64,000 nucleotides of DNA, from the NCBI GenBank assembly GCA_943362175.1, contig CALRIU020000006.1:62001-126000 (forward strand). Direction: 5' to 3'. The translations under genes were made by a program, and so were the position numbers. Under the pieces are notes generated by a model. The model saw only the letters and a program-made list of their open reading frames with translations. It was not told the origin of the DNA and ran no database searches. Positions 1-7,966 of this stretch are shown here, in pieces. The stretch is from UBA4416 sp943362175 (lineage in GTDB: Bacteria; Bacteroidota; Bacteroidia; B-17B0; Aurantibacillaceae). Positions within the stretch are counted from its first letter, which is position 1. Each line of letters opens with the position of its first letter.

Positions 1-177
1 CCTCCCTGCTATCAGGCTGCGTTCAGCGTACCGCAGCAAAGATACGAATTTAGTTCCTGATCTCTGACAAACCGGATTGGTCGTGAAAATCCAGCTGTTA
101 CACAAAACAGATTTTTTAATCGCGCGATAGATCGTACATTTACGGGCACAAGCTGCCAGGCATAAATACGCACAAAG

Positions 178-747
178 ATGACACTCTCTGAAAACATCAG
201 CCAGTTCCTTGATCTCAGCACAGATGAAAAACAAAAAGTAGAACAAGCCTTCAGGCCCCTGGAATTGGCTAAAGGCGAGCCATGGGTGAAAGAAGGAAAA
301 GTGTGTGAGCACGTTGCTTTTTTAAAGGCCGGCAAGCTGCGTGTTTTTTATGGCAATGATACAGGCGATGAAGTGACCTGCCATTTCGTAATGCCCCACC
401 AGTTCATCTCATCCTTTACCAGCTTCCTCACAAACACACCTACCCTTGAAACTATTGCTGCGATTGAGCCTTCCTCACTGCTTGTCATCTCCAAAAAAGA
501 ACTGGAAGCACTTTCGGAGGAGCTGCCAAAGATCCATGTCTGGCGCCGGGTCATTGCCGAAAATTTATTCATAACCCTCGAGAAGAGGATCGCCATGCTG
601 CAATCGCAAACGGCTCACGAGCGCTATGAGCAAATGATCAAAGACAATCCCGATATTATCCTGGGCGTTCCCCTTCAGTATACCGCTTCATTCCTGGGGA
701 TCACGCCGCAACACCTGAGCCGCCTGAGAAAAGAATCCGCCCGGTAA
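178..747 (+). CDS. Crp/Fnr family transcriptional regulator
   Basis: A 189-residue protein with an N-terminal cyclic-nucleotide-binding-like beta-roll (about residues 20-115, with KEGEPWVKEGK-type spacing around WVKEG and a LKAGKLRVFY strand). A long dimerisation helix follows, then a short C-terminal helix-turn-helix around FLGITPQHLSRLRKE. This is the usual Bacteroidota Crp/Fnr form, in which the ligand is often unknown and the HTH is compact. I see no cysteine cluster for an Fe-S centre, so it is not a classical Fnr. It sits alone upstream of a secreted barrel gene (823). A weak promoter-like TACATTTA lies at 135-142. The family is confident; the effector and targets are not inferable. Confidence 0.9.
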   Translation: MTLSENISQFLDLSTDEKQKVEQAFRPLELAKGEPWVKEGKVCEHVAFLKAGKLRVFYGNDTGDEVTCHFVMPHQFISSFTSFLTNTPTLETIAAIEPSSLLVISKKELEALSEELPKIHVWRRVIAENLFITLEKRIAMLQSQTAHERYEQMIKDNPDIILGVPLQYTASFLGITPQHLSRLRKESAR

Positions 748-822
748 TTTCTTAACATTTGTTCAGTAGTTCCGGCAAGGTATCGCAGACTTTTGTAGCA
801 CAATCCTTAAACGCTGCAAATC

Positions 823-1482
823 ATGAAACACCTCTTATCCATTGCCGCCCTGCTATGCCTGGCCGGCAGCATCAGATCCCAGACCAGCAACACACCAAAA
901 AAAACGAAGGAGCTCGTTCTCTTAGCCGGCACCATTCAGCCCTTTCTACTAAAGGGAGGAAATATTGAGCTGGACTTTTACCTTCCCAAAACAGTATTCA
1001 ATTATTCCCATGGCTTTTCCCTCGAAATGGAAAGTGCTTCCGGCACAACGGTAGGTGAAGCGAAGCGACAATCCGTTGCCTATCATATCCCCTATTCTAC
1101 GGGCTTTGGCATCGGTTACCGCCTCACTAAATATGTGGATGTCCGTTTTGAGCCCAAGCTTCACCACTTCGAGGCTTATTATGACGGCAGCGACCGAAAA
1201 GCGACCGAAAACCGGATCAGCTCTTACACAACAGCCACACTGGGCATCGGGGCCTATTTCAGGTGGAAGCCCTTTGAAAAGCAACACAATGTTTTGAAAG
1301 GTATTTTTACATCAACGAGCCTGCGCTACTGGCAAAATGTATGGACCTCGCTCAACAACGCTAAAACCGTATACGCCAATACCGTTACCGGTAAAACAGA
1401 AAGTCTGAAAGCCTCCAACATCGGCATTGCCAATACGCCCTTTCTGTTCAACATTGCTTTAGGTTATAGCATCGTCTTTTAA
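823..1482 (+). CDS. Predicted outer-membrane beta-barrel protein
   Basis: A 219-residue protein with a clear N-terminal signal peptide (MKHLLSIAALLCLAGSIRSQ). The rest is alternating amphipathic strands, and the chain ends in an aromatic residue (ALGYSIVF), as outer-membrane barrels do. It contains repeated Gly/aromatic strands such as FGIGYRLTKYVDVRFEPKLH and ATLGIGAYFRWKPF. The length suits a small 8-strand barrel of the PorT/OmpA-barrel type. I do not recognise a specific function. It follows the Crp/Fnr gene by 75 bp and may be its target, but this is only positional. Confidence 0.65.
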   Translation: MKHLLSIAALLCLAGSIRSQTSNTPKKTKELVLLAGTIQPFLLKGGNIELDFYLPKTVFNYSHGFSLEMESASGTTVGEAKRQSVAYHIPYSTGFGIGYRLTKYVDVRFEPKLHHFEAYYDGSDRKATENRISSYTTATLGIGAYFRWKPFEKQHNVLKGIFTSTSLRYWQNVWTSLNNAKTVYANTVTGKTESLKASNIGIANTPFLFNIALGYSIVF

Positions 1483-1553
1483 ATTTTCGGAATTTTTTTC
1501 TTTCAAAAGGAAATAATTACATTTAGCCTCAACCAAATCAAACACTCTTCTTT

Positions 1554-2081
1554 ATGAAAAAACTCATCCTGATCCTCGGTCTCTGTATGCCATTCGGCGC
1601 AGCAGTGATGCAGGCACAAACAAAACCGGCGGCTTCGGCCAACGATTCTCAAAAAAAGTTCAGCACACGCCTCGGCGAAATCCTGACCATGGTAACCACA
1701 GCCACCACCGAAGATGCCGGAAAAGCTTCGGGGCTTTTGGGAGTTTCCAAAGGCTACGGACAGTACCCGGCTAAAGCGGGAAAAGGACTGCCGACGGTTG
1801 CAAACGAGCAGTATACCTGGTACAACTCTAAAGTACGCTGGGAATACCGTGCCGAGTTTGGCCGCTACCAGGCCGACAAAGAAGCCGAATTGACAGCTAT
1901 GAAAGAGAAAGCCACAAAGCTGGTGCAGGACTACATGAGCACCACCAACTGGAAACAGCTGACTTCTGACAAAGCGGATGTATTACTCGACTATGAAAAC
2001 GGGGAAACCAAACGCCATGTCAAATTAAAAGTTATGACCAGCAAAACTGCGGGAAGCGCCGTCATCCTGATGCTGGAATAA
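1554..2081 (+). CDS. Secreted hypothetical protein
   Basis: A 175-residue protein with a signal peptide (MKKLILILGLCMPFGAAVMQAQ), so it is periplasmic or exported. The mature part is mixed alpha/beta with no Cys and no motif I recognise. Residues around YGQYPAKAGKGLP and NEQYTWYNSKVRWEY are the most distinctive. It is followed at once by a strong hairpin at 2104-2134, so it is probably the end of its transcription unit. A promoter-like TACATTTA lies at 1518-1525, about 30 nt before the start. Function unknown. Confidence 0.6.
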   Translation: MKKLILILGLCMPFGAAVMQAQTKPAASANDSQKKFSTRLGEILTMVTTATTEDAGKASGLLGVSKGYGQYPAKAGKGLPTVANEQYTWYNSKVRWEYRAEFGRYQADKEAELTAMKEKATKLVQDYMSTTNWKQLTSDKADVLLDYENGETKRHVKLKVMTSKTAGSAVILMLE

Positions 2082-2103
2082 GACGCTTCTTAAAACAGGT
2101 GTC

Positions 2104-2134
2104 AAAGCCCGGTTGCCTGTGCGATCCGGGCTTT
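2104..2134 (+). terminator. Rho-independent terminator of the 1554 gene
   Basis: A perfect 9-bp stem AAAGCCCGG/CCGGGCTTT with a 13-nt loop, followed by T-rich sequence. It lies 23 nt after the stop of the secreted protein. It also covers the first codons of the longest possible reading of the next gene, which argues that the methyltransferase starts downstream at 2183. Confidence 0.8.
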
Positions 2135-2182
2135 GTTGTGTTTAGGGGTTTCAAAAAAATAGTCGTACCTTCATCACTACAC

Positions 2183-2830
2183 ATGAGCTCCATACTCAGC
2201 GCAGCCGACATATTCAACAAGCATGCCCTGCTCTACCAGAGCCGCTTTATGGATGTGAGCCTGTATGCCGACCGTATCGCTCACTTCTGCGAGCATCTGC
2301 CGGATGGCGGAAACGTGCTTGAACTTGCCTGCGGCCCCGGGAACATCACACGTTATTTGCTGGATCTACGACCCGACCTGAAGATCCTGGCCACCGACAT
2401 TGCGCCGAATATGCTGGAGCTGGCCAAAGCCAATAATCCCGGTGCAGCATTCCGCTTGCTCGATTGCCGCGACCTGAGCTCCATGACGGAAACGTACGAT
2501 GGGATCTTATGTGGATTTTGCCTGCCCTATTTATCGGAGGAAGAAAGCAAAAGCCTTATCCGGAGCTGTGCCGCTCTCTTAAACCCCGGAGGCATTCTGT
2601 ACCTGAGCTGCATGGAAGAAAGCGAGCACCACCAATCGGGGATAAAAACGAACAGTGCCGGCGATAAAACCTACATGTACTATCACAGCGCCCGGTTTTT
2701 GACGGATGCCCTGTCGGGCGGTGGTTTTGAGAGCATTGAGCTGAGCCGGAACATCACACAGACCGGCGATGAGCCCGCTAATACCGACCTGGTTTTCACA
2801 GCCCTCAAAACGGGTATTGTTTTTGAATAG
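2183..2830 (+). CDS. Class I SAM-dependent methyltransferase
   Basis: A Rossmann methyltransferase. Motif I is VLELACGPGNITRYLL, motif II is ILATDIAPNMLELAKAN, and the later strands are at YDGILCGFCLPYLS and LLNPGGILYLSCMEE. The substrate cannot be read from the sequence; these Methyltransf_25/11-type enzymes act on small molecules, lipids or proteins. I chose ATG 2183 (MSSILSAADIFNKHA, about 215 aa). The in-frame start at 2099 would place the upstream terminator hairpin inside the coding region and adds an unconvincing Cys/Pro-rich leader. It is a single gene between unrelated neighbours. Confidence 0.85.
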   Translation: MSSILSAADIFNKHALLYQSRFMDVSLYADRIAHFCEHLPDGGNVLELACGPGNITRYLLDLRPDLKILATDIAPNMLELAKANNPGAAFRLLDCRDLSSMTETYDGILCGFCLPYLSEEESKSLIRSCAALLNPGGILYLSCMEESEHHQSGIKTNSAGDKTYMYYHSARFLTDALSGGGFESIELSRNITQTGDEPANTDLVFTALKTGIVFE

Positions 2831-2858
2831 AGTCATGTGATCCGCTGTTATAGGGATC

Positions 2859-3464
2859 ATGTTTTTGCTACAGATGTTTTTGAAACACGCCATCATAGGA
2901 ATTCTGATAAACATGTGTGTCCGGCTGGAGGCACAGACTAAAACCTATACGTTGAAAGCAGTGGGCATTAAGATAGGGCAACTCGAAGCCTATCATCTCA
3001 AAAACAACGCCTTCGACTATTACGCTACGCACAGCAAGGTCGATTTCATTACCATCAAAGCAGATGTAAAAACCGAAGCCGTCTACCAGCACGGAATCCT
3101 CATCCGGGCTATCGTTACCAGCAAGATCAACGGTGAAGCCTACAGCTCAAAAACACTCTGGAAGAAAGACCACTACGACATCGACTGTCATACCCGCAAA
3201 TACAGTCACAAAGACACCACGCTCACCCGACCTATCCGCTGGTCGGCGGGAAAAATGTATTTTGAAATTCCGAAACCCGGGGTGGAGATTTATACGGAAA
3301 GCTATGGCAAGCTGAGCATCCTGGAAGAAACGAAAAAAAACACACTGAAGATGACAACGCCGGAAAGCAAACAGATCTATTATTATTCCGGCGATTACAC
3401 CAGGCTCGAAAAAATAGAGGTGGTAAACAGCATCAAAAATTTTGATATGATTCCCGATAAATAA
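2859..3464 (+). CDS. Secreted protein, DUF6134/DUF3108-like (copy 1 of tandem pair)
   Basis: About 200 residues with a hydrophobic N-terminus (FLKHAIIGILINMCVRLEAQ) that looks like a signal peptide; ATG 2874 is an equally good start. The mature domain is beta-rich (YTLKAVGIKIGQLEAYHLKN; then DYYATHSKVDF; then IKNFDMIPDK). It resembles the Bacteroidota DUF6134 group, which is related in style to DUF3108 periplasmic proteins; this assignment is from memory. The next gene (3549) is a clear paralogue along its whole length. Function unknown; probably periplasmic. Confidence 0.65.
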   Translation: MFLLQMFLKHAIIGILINMCVRLEAQTKTYTLKAVGIKIGQLEAYHLKNNAFDYYATHSKVDFITIKADVKTEAVYQHGILIRAIVTSKINGEAYSSKTLWKKDHYDIDCHTRKYSHKDTTLTRPIRWSAGKMYFEIPKPGVEIYTESYGKLSILEETKKNTLKMTTPESKQIYYYSGDYTRLEKIEVVNSIKNFDMIPDK

Positions 3465-3548
3465 GCGGACCGATTTTCATCCATTTCAATCTAATTGTCA
3501 GGCACATTCGTACATGAAGAAGTTTTAGTATCTTCATCCGGACAATTT

Positions 3549-4151
3549 ATGAACCTCCGTTTTATAGCCAGCTTCTTTCTCCTGCTAAGCCTTGCTTCAC
3601 AAGCGCAGGATAAGGTCTTTGTCATCAAAATGGCAGGCATTAAGATCGGGAAACTCCAGGCTTACCATATTAAGAACAGCGGCTTCGATTATTATGTGAC
3701 CCACAGCACGGTTGACTTTTCAGTGATCCTGAAAATAAAAGCGGACATCAAAACAGAATCCCTTTACCACAATGGCGTGCTCATCAAAGCCATGGTGAAC
3801 AGTACGCTCAACGGCGTTCCCTATTCTTCAAAAACGATCTGGGAAAAAGACCATTACAACATCGATTGCCACACGTATAAGTATACGTACAAAGATTCGA
3901 CGCTCACCAGGCCCATCCACTGGACGGCGAGCAAACTGTATTTCGAAATTCCCTCGGCGGGCGATGAAGTATTTACCGAAAGCTATGGCAAAATGGGTAT
4001 CCTGACCGAAACCGGGAAGAACAGCCTCAAAATGACCTCGCCCAAAAGCAAGCAGACCTACTATTACAATGCCGACCGCAGTAAATTACTGAGGATCGAA
4101 GTGATCAACAGCGTCAAAAATTTTGACATGTACCCGGATACCCTGAGGTAA
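3549..4151 (+). CDS. Secreted protein, DUF6134/DUF3108-like (copy 2 of tandem pair)
   Basis: About 200 residues starting at ATG 3549, which gives a textbook signal peptide (MNLRFIASFFLLLSLASQAQ); the upstream in-frame start at 3495 would bury it. It is homologous to the preceding gene throughout, with shared blocks IKIGKLQAYHIKN, FDYYVTHSTVDF, PYSSKTIWEKDHYNIDCHT, ESYGKMGIL and SVKNFDMYPD. The pair clearly arose by tandem duplication and has diverged well past recent-copy level. It ends 7 bp from the convergent LytTR regulator gene. Confidence 0.7.
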   Translation: MNLRFIASFFLLLSLASQAQDKVFVIKMAGIKIGKLQAYHIKNSGFDYYVTHSTVDFSVILKIKADIKTESLYHNGVLIKAMVNSTLNGVPYSSKTIWEKDHYNIDCHTYKYTYKDSTLTRPIHWTASKLYFEIPSAGDEVFTESYGKMGILTETGKNSLKMTSPKSKQTYYYNADRSKLLRIEVINSVKNFDMYPDTLR

Positions 4152-4158
4152 GAAATTT

Positions 4159-4911
4159 CTATTTCCCTTTTTCGAAATACTGCATGAGCTCGTCCTTCTT
4201 GTTGGGAGAGACATCGATCACCGAGCCATTGCTCATCGTCAGCTGGCCGCCTTTTCCTTTCTTGTATTTCTGCACGTGCTCGAGGTTGACGAGGTGCGAT
4301 TTATGAACGCGGATAAATCCGGATTCCGCCAGCAGCTCTTCATAGAATTTAAGCGTGCGGCAGATCATCATTTTCTGTTTCGACACAAAGTGAAAATCGG
4401 TGAAGTTGTCGTGCGCATCGCAATGCACCACATCCTTGAGGCTTACCACTTCAAAGCCATCCTGCAGGGGCAGCACGATCTTGTGCTGGTCGATGGTGCG
4501 TGCCTTCATATTTTCGAGCAGCACTTTGGTGTGAACACCGGCTGCATTTTTCTGCTTCTGCATTTTGATCTTTTCCACCGCCGCCACCAGCTCATCAATG
4601 CTCACCGGTTTCAGGATATAATAGGCGGCGCTGTAGTTCAGCGCCTGGATGGCATAATTATCAAAAGCAGTCACAAAGATCGTCTCGAAGGTGATGTCCT
4701 TTACCTGTTCCAGCAAATCGAATCCATTGCCCTTGGGCATCTCCACGTCCAGGAACACAATATCCGGCTGGTGCTTCTCAATGGCCAGGAGCCCCGTCTG
4801 CACCGAATCGCATTGGGCCAGCACTTCTACGTCCCGGCAGTATTTGGCAAGATAGTCGCTCAGGATATCCCGGCTTATTTTTTCGTCGTCGACAATGATC
4901 GCTTTCAGCAT
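4159..4911 (-). CDS. LytTR-family response regulator
   Basis: About 250 residues. The N-terminal receiver domain starts MLKAIIVDDEKISRDIL, with acidic pocket D8/D9, phospho-acceptor D55 (IVFLDVEMPKG), Thr in IFVTAFDNYA and Lys in YYILKPV. A C-terminal LytTR DNA-binding domain runs from about residue 150 (DVVHCDAHDNFTDFHF; then SGFIRVHKSHLVNLEHVQKY). ATG 4911 is chosen because it places the receiver strand at the N-terminus and lies 5 nt after the stop of the kinase gene. It forms a two-gene operon with that kinase, its obvious partner. Targets unknown. Confidence 0.93.
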   Translation of the reverse strand: MLKAIIVDDEKISRDILSDYLAKYCRDVEVLAQCDSVQTGLLAIEKHQPDIVFLDVEMPKGNGFDLLEQVKDITFETIFVTAFDNYAIQALNYSAAYYILKPVSIDELVAAVEKIKMQKQKNAAGVHTKVLLENMKARTIDQHKIVLPLQDGFEVVSLKDVVHCDAHDNFTDFHFVSKQKMMICRTLKFYEELLAESGFIRVHKSHLVNLEHVQKYKKGKGGQLTMSNGSVIDVSPNKKDELMQYFEKGK

Positions 4912-4916
4912 GTGTC

Positions 4917-7097
4917 CTAATGTTGTTGTGGTATGTATAATTTTACTCTGGTGCCACAATGAAGCGCTCCGGGATCGGCGTCGCTGATCTCCACCCGGAT
5001 ATTGGTACCAAACAGGTCATTCATGATCACGATACGGTTCTCGATGTTCTGCATGCCGATAGAGGCCTGTTTTTTCTGATTATGCGTTTTCAGCTCTTTC
5101 GATTTTTCCCTGCCGATCCCGTTGTCCGTGATCGTTACCAGCAATTCGTTTCCTGCGGTTTCAAACACCAGCCCCAGCTTTCCTTTATCGTCGAGGTAAC
5201 GCAGGCCATGCCACACGGCATTTTCAAGGTAAGGCTGAATGAGCATCGGAGGCAGTTCAAAATCGCTGTCGGCAAGGCTTTCACTGATCTCAAAGGTATA
5301 ATCGAATTTATCGTTGAAGCGTGTATGCTCCAGTTGCAGGTACAGGCGCAGCATTTCCAATTCTTCCGTCAATGGCACCAGGCTGTGCTTGGAGCTGTCC
5401 ATCACCATGCGCATGAGCTTGGAAAAATCGGACAGGTAACGGTTCGCCTGACGCTCATCATTCTGGGAGATATAATGGTTGACGGAGTTCAGCGCATTGA
5501 AAATAAAATGCGGGTTCATTTGTCCTCTCAGCGATTTCAGTGCCAGCAGCTGATTAACTTTCCGCTTTTCCCTGGAGCTTCGCATCACGAAGAAGCCGGC
5601 CATGAGCATGGAGAAAATAAAGAAGATAAGCACCCCGATGATGATGTTCTTAAAGCCGAGCTGCTCCTCTTTCAGCGTTTTGTCCTGTTTGAGGATCTCC
5701 ATCGATTGCTCGGAGAGCTGGCGTTCCTTCTGCAAAAGGTCGATCTTCTGCTGGTTCTTGCCCAGGCTGGTGCTGAGGCTCAGGGCCTCGTTCAGCTCGC
5801 GCTGGCGCACATGCTTGATGGAATCCTGCAACGCAGCGTATTTATCGAAATACACCAGCGCCCTCGCCGGGTTTCTCTGCTTCAGGTACTCTTCTGCCAG
5901 GAGTTTATAGGTATTCGCTGTCTCATCGAGGTCATTACTTTTCGGGAAGAGCAGCTGCTCCTGGCTAATGGAACTGTAAGTACCCTCTGTTACCTTCTGC
6001 TCGGTCATATCCGTATTCAGGCCCTTATCAAAAAAAGTTTGCGCCACGTCCATCTGGTTGGCATTGAGGTAGGCATTCCCGATCTCAATGTTCTCCTTCA
6101 TGATCGCCTGCGGATTATTATTGCTGGTATTGATGCTGATCTTGCTGTTCCTGGCCTCCAGCTCTTTGGGCAGATTCTTCTGCCTGCGGAAGATCTTTGC
6201 CAGCTGGTCATTGGCTTTCAGCGACAGGGGCGCCAGGTTTGCTTTTTCTGCAACCGTTTTGGCTTTTGTAAAACAATCGATGGCTTTATCATCGCTCTTC
6301 TGCTCCAGGTAGATCTCTCCCAGTGCAAGATTCGTTTCCGCTTCTCCTTTGGCATTTCCGTTTTGCTTCTCCTCGAGCAGAACATCGTTTAGGATGGAAA
6401 TACTTTCGGGTACTCTTCCCTGCTTTAGGCGGATCGTAGCCAGGAGGCGCTTGGCGGACAGCAATTCGGCGGCATCCACGGATACATAGCCGAGGCTGTA
6501 ATTGACCCTGGTTTCCGCCTTGTCAAAATCTCCCAGCTCCATGTAGGACATAGCCAGATGCTTGTTGGCCTGAAAAAGCGTTTCCTGGCTCACAGGCGGC
6601 GACCAGGAGCCTTTCGCTTTGCTTTTGACCTGAGATACAGCAATGCATTTCAGATAATTTTCGATGGCGAGCTCATGCTGCTGAAGGTTTTGCTGGATGT
6701 TTCCCAATATAAGGTAAGCCGCACTTTCCTTCGCTTTATCATGCTCGTTGATGCTTTGTGCAATGGCTTTGTTGATATAATCAATCGCTTTCAGCGGTAC
6801 TTTCTCCGAATAATAGCCTGCCGAATCCAGGTACCTGCTGCTGGTATAGCCGAACTCCGAACGCTTCTTGAACGAATTGGAATTGACATCCTGCATCTCG
6901 TTCTGCTGGCTGCTGTTGGTTTGTGGCCGTACGGTGTTCTGGTTGCTTTTATTAATCTGCTGTTGGGGAATCGTAGTGGTGTTACTGCTATTATCAAACT
7001 GTGCATAAAGCCCATGACACATCATGCCGCAAAGGATGACTCCCGAAAGCCTGAAAAAAAAATGAGGTGTACGCTTAACCATTACTTTGACAAACAT
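4917..7097 (-). CDS. TPR-containing LytS-type sensor histidine kinase
   Basis: A 726-residue protein with a signal peptide ending near YAQ (residue 33) and a Gln/Asn-rich linker. Periplasmic TPR-like helices run from about 95 to 430, then a coiled coil (about 435-480), one membrane segment (about 484-506, IIIGVLIFFIFSMLMAGFF) and a cytoplasmic His_kinase domain. The phospho-acceptor is H530 in QMNPHFIFNALNSVNHY. The ATP-binding N-box is at about 619-631 (LIQPYLENAVWHGL) and the G-box is DNGIG at about 658. This architecture is common in Bacteroidota. The signal is unknown. It is transcribed ahead of the LytTR regulator. ATG 7082 (MVKRTP) is an alternative start. Confidence 0.92.
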   Translation of the reverse strand: MFVKVMVKRTPHFFFRLSGVILCGMMCHGLYAQFDNSSNTTTIPQQQINKSNQNTVRPQTNSSQQNEMQDVNSNSFKKRSEFGYTSSRYLDSAGYYSEKVPLKAIDYINKAIAQSINEHDKAKESAAYLILGNIQQNLQQHELAIENYLKCIAVSQVKSKAKGSWSPPVSQETLFQANKHLAMSYMELGDFDKAETRVNYSLGYVSVDAAELLSAKRLLATIRLKQGRVPESISILNDVLLEEKQNGNAKGEAETNLALGEIYLEQKSDDKAIDCFTKAKTVAEKANLAPLSLKANDQLAKIFRRQKNLPKELEARNSKISINTSNNNPQAIMKENIEIGNAYLNANQMDVAQTFFDKGLNTDMTEQKVTEGTYSSISQEQLLFPKSNDLDETANTYKLLAEEYLKQRNPARALVYFDKYAALQDSIKHVRQRELNEALSLSTSLGKNQQKIDLLQKERQLSEQSMEILKQDKTLKEEQLGFKNIIIGVLIFFIFSMLMAGFFVMRSSREKRKVNQLLALKSLRGQMNPHFIFNALNSVNHYISQNDERQANRYLSDFSKLMRMVMDSSKHSLVPLTEELEMLRLYLQLEHTRFNDKFDYTFEISESLADSDFELPPMLIQPYLENAVWHGLRYLDDKGKLGLVFETAGNELLVTITDNGIGREKSKELKTHNQKKQASIGMQNIENRIVIMNDLFGTNIRVEISDADPGALHCGTRVKLYIPQQH

Positions 7098-7288
7098 AGT
7101 AAGGAAACAGCAGATATTAAAATCGGCATTCTCTCAAAAGTGCCTCAAAATAACCATTTTAGACCCTTATGCGGGCTGAGCAAACCCTTTCACCAAGTGC
7201 AACGTCCGTTTCACTAAGTCCTCATTTTTTAGAAGATCGCTTGCCCCTAGCTTTACCATAGATTTCACCCCATAAACCCAAAAAAGCC

Positions 7289-7942
7289 ATGAACTACCCG
7301 GGATCAACCACACAGCGCTGCCTGGCAGCTATCTTCAGCTTCTTCTCACTCATCAGCACTGCACAAGTCACTCCGGCACTTGTCGATTTCGACGCTTATG
7401 AAAAGCTCGTTTCAGAAGTCAAGCAACACCGCCAGAGCCGCCTGCTGAATGCAGAGGAATTTGTAAAAACCAGCAAGGAAAAAAACGTGATCATCCTCGA
7501 CACCCGCTCCGATGCCATGTATGCAGCCGTACACGTAAAAGGAGCGATCCACCTCAACTTTTCGGATTTCACACAGGACAATCTCAAAAAGATCATCCCG
7601 TCAAACGATTATAAAATCCTGATCTATTGCAACAATAACTTTGTAAGCACACCTGTAGCTTCTCCCGGACCTGCGCCGGTCAAAAAGGACTACACCAATT
7701 ACTTCCTTACCAAATCATTCAGACCCGACCAGGATCTCCAGCCACAACAAGCCTCGGGCAGCACCCGCAAAGGTGCTGCGCGCGTCAGCTATCCACCGGC
7801 AAAACCGATCACACTGGCCCTGAATATTCCCACGTACATCCATCTCTATGGTTACGGCTACCGGAATATTTACGAGCTCTCCGAACTGGTGAACACCTAC
7901 GACGGTAAACTTGAATTTGAAGGCACAGCCGTCAATAAATAA
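7289..7942 (+). CDS. Secreted rhodanese-like protein with a large loop insertion
   Basis: A 217-residue protein with signal peptide MNYPGSTTQRCLAAIFSFFSLISTAQ. The rhodanese fold is seen in RLLNAEEFVK, VIILDTRSDAMYAAVHVKGAIHLNF and the active-site strand ILIYCNNN, with catalytic Cys114. Between that loop and the last helix (NIPTYIHLYGYGYRNIYEL) lies an unusual Pro/Gln/Ser-rich stretch of about 60 residues (roughly 117-175) that is absent from typical rhodanese domains. It probably acts in periplasmic sulfur or redox chemistry or as a binding module; the substrate is unknown. It is followed 24 bp later by a vWA gene and is likely co-transcribed with it. Confidence 0.8.
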   Translation: MNYPGSTTQRCLAAIFSFFSLISTAQVTPALVDFDAYEKLVSEVKQHRQSRLLNAEEFVKTSKEKNVIILDTRSDAMYAAVHVKGAIHLNFSDFTQDNLKKIIPSNDYKILIYCNNNFVSTPVASPGPAPVKKDYTNYFLTKSFRPDQDLQPQQASGSTRKGAARVSYPPAKPITLALNIPTYIHLYGYGYRNIYELSELVNTYDGKLEFEGTAVNK

Positions 7943-7966
7943 TCAAACCCATTAATACCGGAAACC

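Noticed and set aside
12..335. A minus-strand open frame of 107 codons at the left edge
   Set aside because: It overlaps the Crp/Fnr gene antisense and has no recognisable features. I saw no convincing gene in bases 1-177.
2099..2182. Longer N-terminus for the methyltransferase starting at 2099
   Set aside because: The segment contains the upstream terminator hairpin and is not methyltransferase-like. ATG 2183 fits better.
4959..6392. A 477-residue open frame on the plus strand opposite the TPR histidine kinase
   Set aside because: It is the antisense of a confidently identified kinase with clear domains. The translation has no domain pattern and results from codon bias of the true gene.
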